A DNA stretch of 64,000 bases from Rubrivivax sp. GTDB lineage: Bacteria > Pseudomonadota > Gammaproteobacteria > Burkholderiales > Burkholderiaceae_C. Shown here piece by piece: positions 27,651-36,887 of this stretch. The notes under the pieces were generated by a model. The model had not been told where the DNA came from and made no database searches. It saw only the letters and a program-made list of their open reading frames with translations. Made by a program: the position numbers and the translations under genes. Within the stretch, counting starts at the first letter, position 1, and each line of letters opens with the position of its first letter. The DNA lies in contig JAHECD010000011.1 in the NCBI GenBank assembly GCA_024641945.1, forward strand, positions 1 through 64,000, in the 5' to 3' direction.

Positions 27651-28367
27651 ATGCCCGACCCGACGCGATTCATCCTGATGCACACGAGCCACGGTGGCAA
27701 CGTGGGCGCCGCGGCGCGTGCGATGAAGGTGATGGGTTTCAGCGACCTCGTGCTGGTGAAGCCGCGTTTCGACGACGTGCTGTCGCGCGAGGACACGCTG
27801 GCCTTTGCCAGCGGCGCCGCCGACGTGCTGGCGGGTGCACGCATCGTCGCGACCCTGGCCGAGGCATTGGACGGCGTGACCTACCTCTGTGCCACCGCCA
27901 TGACACCGCGGGACTTCGGCCCGCCGACCCATGCGCCGCGCGACCATCTGCCGGCGCTGGCCACGAGCGGGCACCGCATCGGATTTGTCTTCGGGTCCGA
28001 GCGCTTCGGCTTGGCCAACGACGACGTCTACCGCTGCCATGCGGCGCTGTCGATTCCCACCGCCAGCGCCTATGGCTCGCTGAACCTGGCGCAGGCCGTG
28101 CAACTGGTGGCTTACGAATGGCGGCAGGCGTTGGGTGGATTCGTGGTGACACCCGCGACCCCGCCGGTCGAATGGGCCGATGCGCGTGCGGTGCAGGGGG
28201 CGCTCGACCACTGGCGCGAGGCGCTACTGCGCATCGGCTATCTCGATCCGCAGGCGCCGAAGAAGCTGATACCGCGCCTGAACCAGCTCGCCGACCGCCA
28301 GCAACTCACGCGTGAAGAAGTCCACATCCTGCGCGGCATCGCCCGTGCCGTGATCGATCGCGGTTGA
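27651..28367 (+). CDS. trmJ: tRNA (cytidine/uridine-2'-O-)-methyltransferase TrmJ
   Basis: A 238-residue SPOUT methyltransferase which 2'-O-methylates position 32 of tRNA anticodon loops. Motifs are [21 protein letters not shown] at the N terminus, [23 protein letters not shown] and [17 protein letters not shown] forming the knotted SAM site. The C-terminal ~70 residues are the helical TrmJ extension. Length and the suhB-trmJ-cysE neighbourhood are typical. Confidence 0.93.
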   Translation: MPDPTRFILMHTSHGGNVGAAARAMKVMGFSDLVLVKPRFDDVLSREDTLAFASGAADVLAGARIVATLAEALDGVTYLCATAMTPRDFGPPTHAPRDHLPALATSGHRIGFVFGSERFGLANDDVYRCHAALSIPTASAYGSLNLAQAVQLVAYEWRQALGGFVVTPATPPVEWADARAVQGALDHWREALLRIGYLDPQAPKKLIPRLNQLADRQQLTREEVHILRGIARAVIDRG

Positions 28368-28508
28368 TCCTTGCGCGTGAATCCCTCACGGGATCGTGCG
28401 CGGTGAGGGGCCGATCCCTTGGGCGCGGGGATGCCCCCGGTCGCGGACCGGCCGAACAATGACTCCATCGCGTCGTCGGACGCCCTCCCGAGCGAAGGAA
28501 GTCGTTGC

Positions 28509-29186
28509 ATGGAAACCAAGCAGAAGACCGTGGTCGGCGCAGCACTTGCGGCGTGTGCCTTGCTCGCATTGCTGATGACCACACGCGCGCCGGCGGTCGC
28601 CAGCGTTTCCTTCGGCAAATCGTCCGTTGCACCGTCAGAGACGGCCGTGGGCATCACCACGCACGGGTTCCCGTTCAGTGCCGTCGCCCATTCGAATCCC
28701 ACGCCCTTCACGCACCGGGATGCGCGCGCGCCGGTGGCGCTTTCGTCCCAAGTCACCGCCGGCCCTGGCCTGGTCGTCAGCGTTGCGGGCGCGATGCCGG
28801 GACTCGTGGGGCGCGAGTTGCCCAGCAGCGAATCGCTGGGTGAAACGATCCTCGAAGGCACGACCTACAGCCCCGATGTCGAATTCACCTTCGAGCGCAA
28901 TGTCCCACAGGATGTGACGGCAAACGTGGACGTTGCCAACCTGCACGCGCCGGACGGCTTCCAGGGCAGTGCCCCGCATGGCCCCTACCAGATCGCCGTT
29001 CCTGGCAAGTCACGCGAAGGGCATGAAGGTCAACAGGTCTCCCCGCTGACATTCACCCCGACGGGCGAGACGCTCGCAGAGATCCACCGGGCGCCGATCG
29101 CCGCGGTGCCGGAGCCGCGGACCTACCTGATGATGCTCTGCGGTCTGATCGGTATCGTGTCCTTGAGAAGGCGCCGCCAAGGCTGA
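28509..29186 (+). CDS. PEP-CTERM-anchored exported protein
   Basis: A 225-residue secreted protein. The ATG at 28509 is preceded by GAAGGAAG and begins a signal peptide ([19 protein letters not shown]). The C terminus is a textbook PEP-CTERM sorting signal: VPEP at about residue 200, a hydrophobic stretch ([15 protein letters not shown]) and a terminal RRRR cluster, recognised by exosortase. The middle is Ser/Thr/Pro-rich, low in cysteine, and matches no family I know; such proteins are usually linked to exopolysaccharide or biofilm. It sits alone between trmJ and cysE. The exosortase gene itself is not in this window. Confidence 0.8.
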   Translation: METKQKTVVGAALAACALLALLMTTRAPAVASVSFGKSSVAPSETAVGITTHGFPFSAVAHSNPTPFTHRDARAPVALSSQVTAGPGLVVSVAGAMPGLVGRELPSSESLGETILEGTTYSPDVEFTFERNVPQDVTANVDVANLHAPDGFQGSAPHGPYQIAVPGKSREGHEGQQVSPLTFTPTGETLAEIHRAPIAAVPEPRTYLMMLCGLIGIVSLRRRRQG

Positions 29187-29216
29187 ATGCATCGAGAGCC
29201 CGTTTGGGCCGTGTGG

Positions 29217-29236
29217 ACAGGGCCTTCGGGCCCTGT
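29217..29236 (+). terminator. hairpin with TTCG tetraloop after the PEP-CTERM gene
   Basis: ACAGGGCC-TTCG-GGCCCTGT is a perfect 8-bp stem with a stable tetraloop, 31 bp after the PEP-CTERM stop. The bases that follow (TGCCATT) are only weakly T-rich, so termination may be partial and cysE may be partly read through. Confidence 0.6.
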
Positions 29237-29310
29237 TGCCATTCCGGGCGCTTCGAGCGTGTGGTCGAACGGACGAATACACTGAATGTCATTCTTCCCG
29301 CGAGAAGCCC

Positions 29311-30090
29311 ATGTTCAGCCGCCTGCGCGATGACATTGCATGCATCCTCGAACGCGACCCTGCGGCGCGTTCCACCTGGGAGGTGCTGACCTGCTATCCG
29401 GGCTTGCACGCCCTGGTGATGCACCGTTGGGCCAAGTTCTGCTGGCGCCACGGTTTGCGTTGGCTCGGACGGTTCATCTCGCACCTGGCGCGCATGTTCA
29501 CCGGCATCGAGATCCACCCCGGTGCCACGATCGGCCGTCGAGTGTTCATCGACCACGGCATGGGCGTCGTCATCGGCGAGACGGCCGAGGTCGGCGACGA
29601 ATGCACGATCTACCAGGGCGTCACGCTGGGCGGCACGTCGCTGGCCAAAGGCGCAAAGCGCCACCCGACGCTGGGCCGCGGCGTCATCGTGGGCGCCAAT
29701 TCGCAAGTGCTCGGCGGCTTCACGGTGGGCGACGGCGCACGTGTCGGGTCGGGTGCCGTGGTCGTCAAGCCGGTGCCGGCGGGCGCCACGGCGGTGGGCA
29801 ACCCTGCACGTGTCCTGCTGGCCGAGGCCGATGCAACACGCGAGGCCGTTGCCGCGAAGATGGGCTTTTCGGCCTACGGCGTGACGCAGGGCGACGACCC
29901 CGTGGCGCAGGCCATGAAGGGCCTGATCGACCATGCCGCCGGCCATGAGCACCAGATTGCTCTGCTCTGGCAGGCGATCGAGAAGTTGTCGTCGCGAACG
30001 CGCGAACTCCCTGCCGGCGGGTGTGTGCCGCAGGATGCGCAGACCGGCGAGCATTTCGACGCTGAGCGCCTGAACCAGCTCGTCAAGTAG
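29311..30090 (+). CDS. cysE: serine O-acetyltransferase
   Basis: A 259-residue serine acetyltransferase, which makes O-acetylserine for cysteine synthesis. The N-terminal helical part starts [21 protein letters not shown]; the left-handed beta-helix shows [32 protein letters not shown] and VTLGGTSL with hexapeptide repeats. This is the shorter class of CysE. The C-terminal ~80 residues extend past the beta-helix. The cysteine inhibition tail cannot be judged from sequence. Confidence 0.92.
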   Translation: MFSRLRDDIACILERDPAARSTWEVLTCYPGLHALVMHRWAKFCWRHGLRWLGRFISHLARMFTGIEIHPGATIGRRVFIDHGMGVVIGETAEVGDECTIYQGVTLGGTSLAKGAKRHPTLGRGVIVGANSQVLGGFTVGDGARVGSGAVVVKPVPAGATAVGNPARVLLAEADATREAVAAKMGFSAYGVTQGDDPVAQAMKGLIDHAAGHEHQIALLWQAIEKLSSRTRELPAGGCVPQDAQTGEHFDAERLNQLVK

Positions 30091-30104
30091 CCTTGGCCGG
30101 TCGT

Positions 30105-30698
30105 TCAGCCGCCCCTCGGCGGGCGGACCGCCGATTTCGGCCTGAAGGCCTTGCACACGGCATCGTCGGTCTCCAGATAGGGCCCGCCGATCAGGTCGAT
30201 GCAATAGGGCACCGCGGCAAAGACGCCATGCACGGGTGGTGTTGCCTGTGGCAGGCCTTGAAGCGTCTCGGCAATCGCCCTCGGTTGGCCCGGAAGATTG
30301 ATGATGAGCGCGTGGCCCCGGATCACGGCAACCTGGCGCGACAGGATGGCGGTCGGCACGAACGCCAGGCTGATCTGGCGCATCTGCTCGCCGAAGCCCG
30401 GCATCTCCTTGTCGGCCACCGCGAGCGTGGCCTCGGGCGTCACGTCGCGTTGGGCCGGGCCGGTGCCGCCGGTGGTCAAGACGAGTGGGCAGTGCGCGTT
30501 GTCGACCAGGTCCTTCAGCGCAGCCTCGATCTGCGCCTGCTCGTCCGGAATCAGGCGTGCATCCCATTCGATCGGGTTGCGCAGCGCCCGGCCGAGCCAT
30601 TCCTTGAGGGCGGGAATGCCTTTGTCTTCATAGACGCCGGAGGACGCACGGTCGCTGACGGAAACCAGGCCGATGCGGATGGGATCGTGGTCACTCAT
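30105..30698 (-). CDS. mogA: molybdopterin adenylyltransferase MogA
   Basis: A 197-residue MogA-type protein starting MSDHDPIRIGLVSVSDRASSGVYEDKG. TTGGTGPAQRDVTPEAT is the molybdopterin-binding motif and INLPGQPRAIAE closes the site. It adenylylates molybdopterin before molybdenum insertion, so it serves the NasA enzyme encoded about 10 kb away as well as other molybdoenzymes. The ATG overlaps the stop of yjgA by 8 bp. It is convergent with cysE. Confidence 0.92.
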   Translation of the reverse strand: MSDHDPIRIGLVSVSDRASSGVYEDKGIPALKEWLGRALRNPIEWDARLIPDEQAQIEAALKDLVDNAHCPLVLTTGGTGPAQRDVTPEATLAVADKEMPGFGEQMRQISLAFVPTAILSRQVAVIRGHALIINLPGQPRAIAETLQGLPQATPPVHGVFAAVPYCIDLIGGPYLETDDAVCKAFRPKSAVRPPRGG

Positions 30699-31263
30699 TT
30701 TCGAGCTCGCTGCGGATGAACTGGAAGAGGTCACGATAACTGCGTGTCTGGCGCACGGCCACGCCTGGCGCCGCCTGCTCGCGGGCCTGCGGTCGTGCTG
30801 CACGCAGCAGGCTTCGCAGGCGTTGCACGTCGCTGTCGGGGTACTTCTCCGCCCAGCGCGTCAGGGCGTCGTCGTCGCCGAGCAGCGCGGTGCGCCAGCG
30901 CTCCGATTCGTGCAGCAGGAGCGCGTCCTTGGCAGTGCCGAGCCGGGCTGCGGCGACGGACTCCTGCAACGGTGCCACGTCGGCAGTGCGCATCAGCTTG
31001 CCGACATACTGCATCTGGCGTCGCCGCCCTTCGTGAGATCGTGTGCGGCGGAACTGCTGAATCGCTTCACGCAGCAGATCGGGCATCGGCGTGGCGGCCA
31101 GGCGGGCGTCGGACAGCTCGCTGACGGCCTCGCCCAGGGCCTGCAGGTCGTGCGATTCGCGCTTGAGCTGGCTCTTGCTCGGACGGCCGGCTTCGTCGAA
31201 CGGGTCATCGGCTTCGCGTGGGGGCGTGCGGCCGGGGGCAGGGCGTCGGGACATCACGACCAT
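30691..31263 (-). CDS. yjgA: YjgA family (DUF615) ribosome-associated protein
   Basis: A 190-residue DUF615 protein. PSKSQLKRESHDLQALGEAV near the N terminus and TRSHEGRRRQMQYVGKLMR in the middle are diagnostic. The E. coli protein (DarP) associates with the 50S subunit and helps its assembly. Two in-frame starts are close: ATG at 31263 and ATG at 31254 (MSRRPAPG). Neither has a strong ribosome site, so the start is uncertain by three codons. It is divergent from pmbA. Confidence 0.88.
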   Translation of the reverse strand: MVVMSRRPAPGRTPPREADDPFDEAGRPSKSQLKRESHDLQALGEAVSELSDARLAATPMPDLLREAIQQFRRTRSHEGRRRQMQYVGKLMRTADVAPLQESVAAARLGTAKDALLLHESERWRTALLGDDDALTRWAEKYPDSDVQRLRSLLRAARPQAREQAAPGVAVRQTRSYRDLFQFIRSELENE

Positions 31264-31298
31264 GATAATCGGCGTCTTCCTTCCGAAACGACTGCGTG

Positions 31299-32705
31299 AT
31301 GCCCGCCAAAGCCACTGCTCCCTCCACACTTGCGACCGCCCCGACGTCCGACAGCGGGTTTGCCTATCGGCGTGACCAGTTCCAGCAGGTCGTCGACGAC
31401 GTGCTCACCATGGCGCGCGAACTCGGGGCGAGCGATGCCGGCGTCGAAGTGTCGGAGGGCACGGGTCTTTCGGTGTCGGTGCGCAAGGGCGAGCTCGAGA
31501 ACGTCGAGCGCAACCGCGACAAGTCGCTCGGCGTGAGCATCTACCTCGGCCAGCGCCGCGGCAATGCGAGCACGTCCGACTTCTCGCTCGCCGCGCTGCG
31601 CCAGACGGTGCGCGCCGCCTACGACATCGCGCGATTCACCGCGGAGGATCCGATGGCCGGTCTGCCCGACGCGCAGGACCTGGCCACGGCGCAGGATGTG
31701 GCATTGGATCTCGACCTGTTCCATCCCTGGGCGATCGACGCGGCGGTGGCGGCCGACATCGCGCGCCGCGCCGAGGATGCGGCTTTCGCGACCAGCCGCC
31801 GCATCACGAATTCCGAAGGTGCGGGTATCTCGGCGCAGCAGTCGCACTTCTGGGCCGGCAACTCGCGCGGCTTCCGGGGAGGCTACGCAAGCTCGCGCCA
31901 TTCGGTGTCGGTAGCGCCGATTGCGGGGCGCGGCCGGGCCATGCAGCGCGATGCCTGGTACACGTCGATGCGCGATGCCGGCGAACTCGCCACACCGGAG
32001 TCCGTCGGTCGATACGCGGCCGAACGTGCGTTGTCGCGCCTGGGCGGAAGCCGCGTCAAGACGGGCCACGTGCCGGTGCTGTTCGAGTCGACCGTGGCCG
32101 CCGGTCTGCTGGGGGCCTACGTGCAGGCCACTTCCGGCGGTGCGCTGTATCGAAAGGCGACGTTCCTGCACGAGAGTCTTGGCCAGACTGTCCTGCCGGC
32201 GCACGTGGATATCGTCGAGGATCCGCATGTGCGCAAGGGCAAGGGCAGCGCGCCGTTCGACGACGAGGGCGTGCGCACGCGGGCACGTCGCGTGGTCGAT
32301 GCCGGCGTGGTTCAAGGTTATTTCCTGTCGAGCTACTCGGCCCGAAAACTCGGGATGCGTACCACCGGGCATGCAGGCGGATCACAGAACCTGTCGCTCA
32401 CGAGCCGTCTTACCCGGCCGGGTGACGATCTGGACGCCATGCTGCGCAAGCTTCGGCGCGGCCTCTTTGTCACCGAGTTGATGGGTCAGGGCGTGAACTA
32501 CGTGACGGGCGACTATTCACGCGGGGCTGCCGGCTTCTGGGTCGAGGGCGGGCGCATCGTGCACCCCGTGGAGGAGATCACCATTGCGGGCAACCTGCGT
32601 GACATGCTCAAGGGCATCGTCGCCGTGGGGTCCGACGCCTATACGTTGGGCGCCAAGACGATCGGCTCCGTGCTGGTGGACCGCATGAAGCTTGCTGGCG
32701 CTTGA
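31299..32705 (+). CDS. pmbA: metalloprotease PmbA (TldE subunit)
   Basis: A 468-residue PmbA/TldE protein, the partner of TldD in the metalloprotease that degrades unfolded and modified peptides and processes some microcins. Signs are RKGELENVERNRDKSLGVSIYLGQRRGNAST, LFESTVAAGLLGAYVQATSGGALYRK and TITIAGNL-like EITIAGNLRDMLKGIVAVG. PmbA lacks the HExxH of TldD, and none is seen. The ATG at 31299 follows a GTG immediately before it. tldD is not in this window. Confidence 0.93.
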   Translation: MPAKATAPSTLATAPTSDSGFAYRRDQFQQVVDDVLTMARELGASDAGVEVSEGTGLSVSVRKGELENVERNRDKSLGVSIYLGQRRGNASTSDFSLAALRQTVRAAYDIARFTAEDPMAGLPDAQDLATAQDVALDLDLFHPWAIDAAVAADIARRAEDAAFATSRRITNSEGAGISAQQSHFWAGNSRGFRGGYASSRHSVSVAPIAGRGRAMQRDAWYTSMRDAGELATPESVGRYAAERALSRLGGSRVKTGHVPVLFESTVAAGLLGAYVQATSGGALYRKATFLHESLGQTVLPAHVDIVEDPHVRKGKGSAPFDDEGVRTRARRVVDAGVVQGYFLSSYSARKLGMRTTGHAGGSQNLSLTSRLTRPGDDLDAMLRKLRRGLFVTELMGQGVNYVTGDYSRGAAGFWVEGGRIVHPVEEITIAGNLRDMLKGIVAVGSDAYTLGAKTIGSVLVDRMKLAGA

Positions 32706-32810
32706 TTGGTGCAGGCGCCGCGCCTCCACTCTGCGGAGATTGATGGTGCGAGGCCTGTTCCGGGCCCGGGAAACGTTTGGCAAGCCTGCCGGGCCAACGG
32801 GGGAAACCCC

Positions 32811-32841
32811 TTGCGGCTTGCATAGGGGCCCCTCCTAGAAT
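32811..32841 (+). promoter_or_regulatory. probable promoter of the TRAP binding-protein gene
   Basis: TAGAAT at 32836-32841 serves well as a -10, with TTGCGG at 32811-32816 as a possible -35 (19-bp spacer, slightly long). The gene's ATG follows 52 bp downstream and has AGGAGA at 32882-32887. Confidence 0.5.
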
Positions 32842-32893
32842 CTTTCGCGAGATTCACATCGGGCGTCAGCGCCTACCCTTCAGGAGATCATTG

Positions 32894-33976
32894 ATGGAGC
32901 GTCGTTCATTTGTCCAGGGCGCCGGCCTTGCCGGTGTGCTTGCAGCGGGGGTGGCACCTGCCGTCGTTCATGCCCAGGCCGCGTTGCGCTGGCGCCTGGC
33001 GTCGAGCTTTCCGAAGTCGCTCGACACCATCTTCGGTGCAGCCGAGGTCTTCGCGACCAAGGTCAAGGAGATGACCGGTGGAAAATTTGAAATCAGCGTG
33101 CACGCCGGTGGCGAACTGATGCCCGCGCTCGGCGTGGTCGACGGCGTGCAGAACGGCACGGTCGAAATGGCGCACACGGCGCCGTACTATTTCTTCGGCA
33201 AGGACGAGTGCTTCGGGCTCGGATGCGCCATTCCCTTCGGACTGAACAGCCGTCAGATGACGGCCTGGATGTACGAAGGCAACGGCCTGAAGTTGATGCG
33301 CGATTTCTACGCCAAGTACAACATCGTCAACTTTCCAGGGGGCAACACGGGTGCTCAGATGGGCGGCTGGTATCGCAAGCCCATCAAGTCGTTGGCCGAC
33401 ATGAAGGGCCTGAAGTTCCGCACCGGGGGGTTCCCTGGCAAGGTGATGGAGCGTCTGGGAGTCATCCCGCAGAACATTCCCGCCGGCGAGATCTACCAGT
33501 CGCTGGAGAAGGGCACGATCGATGCCGCCGAGTGGGTCGGCCCCTACGACGACTTGAAGCTGGGTTTCTACAAGGTCGCCAAATACTACGGGTATCCCGG
33601 CTGGTGGGAAGGCGGCCCGCAACTGGACTTCTTCGTCAACAACAAGGCCTACGATGCCTTGTCGGGTGAATACAAGGCCATCGTTGCGACGGCGGCGTCA
33701 CATGCCCACGTCGTGATGCAGGCGCGATACGACGCCAAGAATCCCGCGGCATTGAAGGAACTGGTCGCGAACAAGGTTCAATTGTTCCCCTTCAGCAAGG
33801 ACGTGCTCGACGCCGCCTTCAAGGCGTCGATGGATGTCTATGGCGAGCTGAACAACAAGAACCCCGAGTGGAAGAAGATCTATGCCGACTACTCGGCGTT
33901 CCGCAAGGAGGCGAATCTCTGGTTCCGCTTCACCGAAGCGCGCTTCGACAGCTATATGCAAAGCGTCCGGCTCTGA
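32894..33976 (+). CDS. TRAP transporter substrate-binding protein (DctP/TakP type)
   Basis: A 360-residue periplasmic binding protein starting MERRSFVQGAGLAGVLAAGV, with a twin-arginine-like RRSF head and signal cleavage near VHAQ. The mature part has the TRAP features LKFRTGGFPGKVMERLGV and IDAAEWVGPYDDLKLGFYKVAKYYGYPGWWEGGPQLDFFVN, the latter very similar to the 2-oxoacid-binding TakP group. It likely binds a 2-oxo acid or a related carboxylate, with the arginine in KFRTGG as the carboxylate contact. It is transcribed towards its membrane partners rather than with them. Confidence 0.88.
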   Translation: MERRSFVQGAGLAGVLAAGVAPAVVHAQAALRWRLASSFPKSLDTIFGAAEVFATKVKEMTGGKFEISVHAGGELMPALGVVDGVQNGTVEMAHTAPYYFFGKDECFGLGCAIPFGLNSRQMTAWMYEGNGLKLMRDFYAKYNIVNFPGGNTGAQMGGWYRKPIKSLADMKGLKFRTGGFPGKVMERLGVIPQNIPAGEIYQSLEKGTIDAAEWVGPYDDLKLGFYKVAKYYGYPGWWEGGPQLDFFVNNKAYDALSGEYKAIVATAASHAHVVMQARYDAKNPAALKELVANKVQLFPFSKDVLDAAFKASMDVYGELNNKNPEWKKIYADYSAFRKEANLWFRFTEARFDSYMQSVRL

Positions 33977-34017
33977 TGTCGATCGGCGTGGACTGACAAG
34001 GCCCCGCGCCTGACTCG

Positions 34018-34047
34018 AAAAAAGGCCCTGCATCGCAGGGCCTTTTT
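34018..34047. terminator. bidirectional intrinsic terminator between TRAP genes
   Basis: A-tract, then GGCCCTGC-ATC-GCAGGGCC, then T-tract. The perfect 8-bp GC stem with six A on one side and five T on the other should terminate both the binding-protein transcript and the convergent dctQM transcript. Confidence 0.9.
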
Positions 34048-34081
34048 CATGCGCGATCGTCAGGCAAACAATGATGCGACG

Positions 34082-35848
34082 CTATTTCTTCTTTGCTTCA
34101 TCGCGCCTCATGGACTCCTGCAGGGCCTTCATCGGATCTTCGTTGGCCGTCGCACCGATGGCGTCACTGGCGGGGACCTCCGCCGGTTCGACGGCAAATG
34201 GATCGGATGCGGCCGCATCGGGCGCAGGTGCCGCGGTGCCTGCACCCATGCTTCGTAGCGCGGCGTCGACGTCGATCTTGTCGGTGACTGGCGCATCGTG
34301 TCCGACCATCGATGGGAACGCGATGATCAGGCCGACCATGATCACCTGGATGATCACAAAGGGTATCGAGCCCCTGTAGATCTGCCCGGTCGTGACCTTG
34401 GCAACGGGCTTGCCGGTGACGCGGTCGGTGTAGTCGTCGGCCGGCGCCACGCTGCGAAGATAGAAGAGCGCGAAGCCGAACGGCGGATGCATGAACGACG
34501 TCTGCATGTTCACGGCCAGCAGCACGCCGAACCAGACGAGATCGATGCCGAGTTTCTCGGCGACCGGGCCGATGAGCGGAATGATGATGAACGACAGTTC
34601 GAAGAAGTCGAGGAAGAACGCCAGGAAGAACACCAGGATGTTCACGACGATCAGGAACCCGAGTTGCCCGCCGGGCAGGCTGGTCAGCAGGTGCTCGACC
34701 CAGCGTGGACCATCGACGCCCTGGAATGACAGGCTGAATACGGTGGAGCCGAGCAGGATGAAGACGACGAAGCAAGACAGCTTCATCGTCGAGTCCATGG
34801 CCTGGCGAAGCAGCCGCATCGACAGGCGCTTTCGCCCGACCGCCATCGCAAGCGCGCCACAGGCCCCCATCGCACCGCCTTCGGTCGGCGTGGCCACGCC
34901 GAGGAAGATGGTGCCAAGGACGAGAAAGATCAGGGCCAGCGGCGGAATCAAGACGAACGTCACACGTTCGGCCATGCGGGACAGCAATCCGAGGCGCGCC
35001 ACCTTGTTGGCGACGGAAAGTACGAACGCGACGCCCACGCCCACGCACAGTGACACGACGATGAGTTCGTCCGTGGGCGTGTCCTCGGGCCGGGATTTGG
35101 CGAACGCCAGCGCACAACCGACCGACAGCAGGGCCAGGAGACCGAGTGAGCGCAGGCCGGCAGAGCCATCGTCCTCGCGGATCGTGCGGGCTTCCGGCGG
35201 CAGCGCAGGTGCGTAGGTCGGCCTGAACGTGGCCACGAGCACGACGTAGCCGAGATACAAGCCCGTAAGGACGAATCCGGGAATGAAGGCGCCCTTGTAA
35301 AGGTCGCCGACGCTTCGGCCGAGCTGGTCGGCCATGATGATGAGCACGAGCGATGGCGGAATGATCTGCGCGAGCGTGCCCGAGGCAGCGATCACGCCGG
35401 TGGCGACGCGCCGGTCGTAGCCATACCGCAGCATGATCGGCAGCGAGATCAGCCCCATCGAGATCACTGACGCGGCGACGACGCCCGTGGTGGCGGCCAA
35501 CATGGCGCCGACGAGGATGACGGCGATGGCCAGGCCACCACGGACCGGCCCGAAAAGCTGGCCGATCGTGTCCAGCAGATCTTCCGCCATGCCCGATCTT
35601 TCGAGGATCAGGCCCATGAAGGTGAAGAACGGAATCGCCAGCAGCGTGTCGTTCTGCATGATCCCGAAAATGCGCAGCGGCAGGGCCTGCATCAGAGACG
35701 CCGGCAGCAGCCCGATCTCGACACCGAGCCATCCGAACAGCAGTCCACAGGCGGCGAGCGAGAACGCCACCGAATAGCCCATCAGCAGAAAGACGATGAG
35801 GCCGGCGAACATCACCGGCGCCATGTACGCGTGCAGGAATTCGATCAC
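34082..35848 (-). CDS. TRAP transporter large permease (DctM type)
   Basis: A 588-residue DctM protein, longer than the usual ~430. The core motifs are present: GFGLFYLRSVAP-like FGFALFYLRSVAP, TPTEGGAMGACGA and the N-terminal VMFAGLIVFLLMGYSVAFSLA. An inserted block of about 100 residues near the middle (RTIREDDGSAGLRSLG onward) adds extra membrane segments, and the C terminus carries a ~70-residue Asp/Ala/Pro-rich soluble tail ending EAKKK. Such long DctM proteins belong with TakP-type binding proteins. It starts with GTG, overlapping the dctQ stop as GTGA. Confidence 0.88.
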   Translation of the reverse strand: MIEFLHAYMAPVMFAGLIVFLLMGYSVAFSLAACGLLFGWLGVEIGLLPASLMQALPLRIFGIMQNDTLLAIPFFTFMGLILERSGMAEDLLDTIGQLFGPVRGGLAIAVILVGAMLAATTGVVAASVISMGLISLPIMLRYGYDRRVATGVIAASGTLAQIIPPSLVLIIMADQLGRSVGDLYKGAFIPGFVLTGLYLGYVVLVATFRPTYAPALPPEARTIREDDGSAGLRSLGLLALLSVGCALAFAKSRPEDTPTDELIVVSLCVGVGVAFVLSVANKVARLGLLSRMAERVTFVLIPPLALIFLVLGTIFLGVATPTEGGAMGACGALAMAVGRKRLSMRLLRQAMDSTMKLSCFVVFILLGSTVFSLSFQGVDGPRWVEHLLTSLPGGQLGFLIVVNILVFFLAFFLDFFELSFIIIPLIGPVAEKLGIDLVWFGVLLAVNMQTSFMHPPFGFALFYLRSVAPADDYTDRVTGKPVAKVTTGQIYRGSIPFVIIQVIMVGLIIAFPSMVGHDAPVTDKIDVDAALRSMGAGTAAPAPDAAASDPFAVEPAEVPASDAIGATANEDPMKALQESMRRDEAKKK

Positions 35849-36438
35849 TTGGCAGTGCCCTCCGCACGCGCACGGATCGCCTCGGCAAGCTCCTCCTCGG
35901 GTGTCTTGACCTGCGGCTTCTTGGTGGGGTCGTCGATCAGGCCCCGCAGGAACGCCACTCGTTTGATCAACTCGGACAGGCCCTGAAGGCCCAGCAGCGT
36001 GAACCCCATCGGTACGAGTGCGAAGACCGGCCAGCGGATCAGTCCACCCGCGTTGGAGGACATTTCACCTGTCTCGTAGGCCCTGATGACCAGAGGCCAT
36101 ACCAATACGATCACGGAGACGACGAACGGCATCAGGAAGGCCAGGATGCCGAAAATCTCGATCTTGACCTGGTTGCGTTTGGAGAACCGCTGAAGCACCA
36201 CGTCGATTCGAACGTGTTCCTGGCGGAGCATCGTGTAGCCCGATGCAAGCAGGAAGACGCCCGCGAACAGGTACCACTGAATCTCCAGGAAGGCGTTCGA
36301 ACTCATGTTGAAGGCCTTGCGCACGATCGCATTGGACGCGCTGATGACGACGGCGGCAAGCACGAGCCACGCGACGTGGCGCCCCACCCATTCGTTGAGT
36401 CCGTCGATGAGTCGAGAAAGCTTGATCAGGGCTGCCAC
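35845..36438 (-). CDS. TRAP transporter small permease (DctQ type)
   Basis: A 197-residue DctQ protein with four hydrophobic segments and the motif EIQWYLFAGVFLLASGYTMLRQEHVRIDV, which is characteristic of the TakQ-like subgroup. It starts with GTG at 36438, 8 bp after a GGAG. It couples to DctM to form the sodium-dependent symporter. A charged C-terminal tail of ~40 residues follows the last helix. Confidence 0.87.
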   Translation of the reverse strand: MAALIKLSRLIDGLNEWVGRHVAWLVLAAVVISASNAIVRKAFNMSSNAFLEIQWYLFAGVFLLASGYTMLRQEHVRIDVVLQRFSKRNQVKIEIFGILAFLMPFVVSVIVLVWPLVIRAYETGEMSSNAGGLIRWPVFALVPMGFTLLGLQGLSELIKRVAFLRGLIDDPTKKPQVKTPEEELAEAIRARAEGTAK

Positions 36439-36468
36439 CGCCGTGTCTCCGTAGTCGCGTACGAAGAG

Positions 36469-36474
36469 ATTCTA
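36469..36474 (-). promoter_or_regulatory. probable -10 element for dctQM
   Basis: TAGAAT is read on the minus strand at 36474-36469, 30 bp before the dctQ GTG, within CCTAGAATCTCTTCG. The same CCTAGAATCT string lies before the convergent binding-protein gene. No clear -35 is seen. Confidence 0.45.
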
Positions 36475-36529
36475 GGGAGCCGCCGTGACGGTCCCAGACG
36501 GTGTTACCCGCAGCAGCAGTTCCCGGACG

Positions 36530-36877
36530 TCAACCTGACACTGCCAGCGCGTAAAGCCTCGCCGACCGAGCGCCGGAGCGGCAGAACAGAAGCACGGGGC
36601 GTGGAAGTTCCTTCAGCAGCGCGGCCATGGCGGCGACGTCCTCGGGCGACTGGTAAGCGCCGCTGACGGGCAGGTGGCGGTACTCGAGGCCAGCGCCGCG
36701 TGCCGCCGCTTCGATCATGGCATTCGCGGGTTGATCCGGCCCACCCTCGAAATCCGGCCGGTTGTTCACGACGCTGCGAAAGCCAGCCTCGGCGGCTGCA
36801 GCCATGGCCTCGGGTGTCAGTTGCGGCGCAACACACACGTCGTCGGCGATCTGGCGAACGGGGATCGGTTCTGGCAT
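36530..36877 (-). CDS. DUF442 / TIGR01244-type phosphatase-like protein
   Basis: A 115-residue protein of the DUF442 family, a small cysteine-phosphatase fold: VCVAPQLTPEAMAAAAEAGFRSVVNNRPD at the N terminus and FCRSGARSARL (Cys-x5-Arg P-loop) near the C terminus. In some bacteria this domain is fused to a beta-lactamase-like sulfur dioxygenase; here it stands alone. Activity on phospho- or persulfide substrates is possible but unproven. It begins 10 bp after yqeY in the same direction. Confidence 0.82.
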   Translation of the reverse strand: MPEPIPVRQIADDVCVAPQLTPEAMAAAAEAGFRSVVNNRPDFEGGPDQPANAMIEAAARGAGLEYRHLPVSGAYQSPEDVAAMAALLKELPRPVLLFCRSGARSARLYALAVSG

Positions 36878-36887
36878 GACACTTCGC

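Noticed and set aside
28368-28508. Possible terminator hairpin after trmJ (GGGATCG/CGATCCC)
   Set aside because: The loop is long (about 15 nt) and no T run follows.
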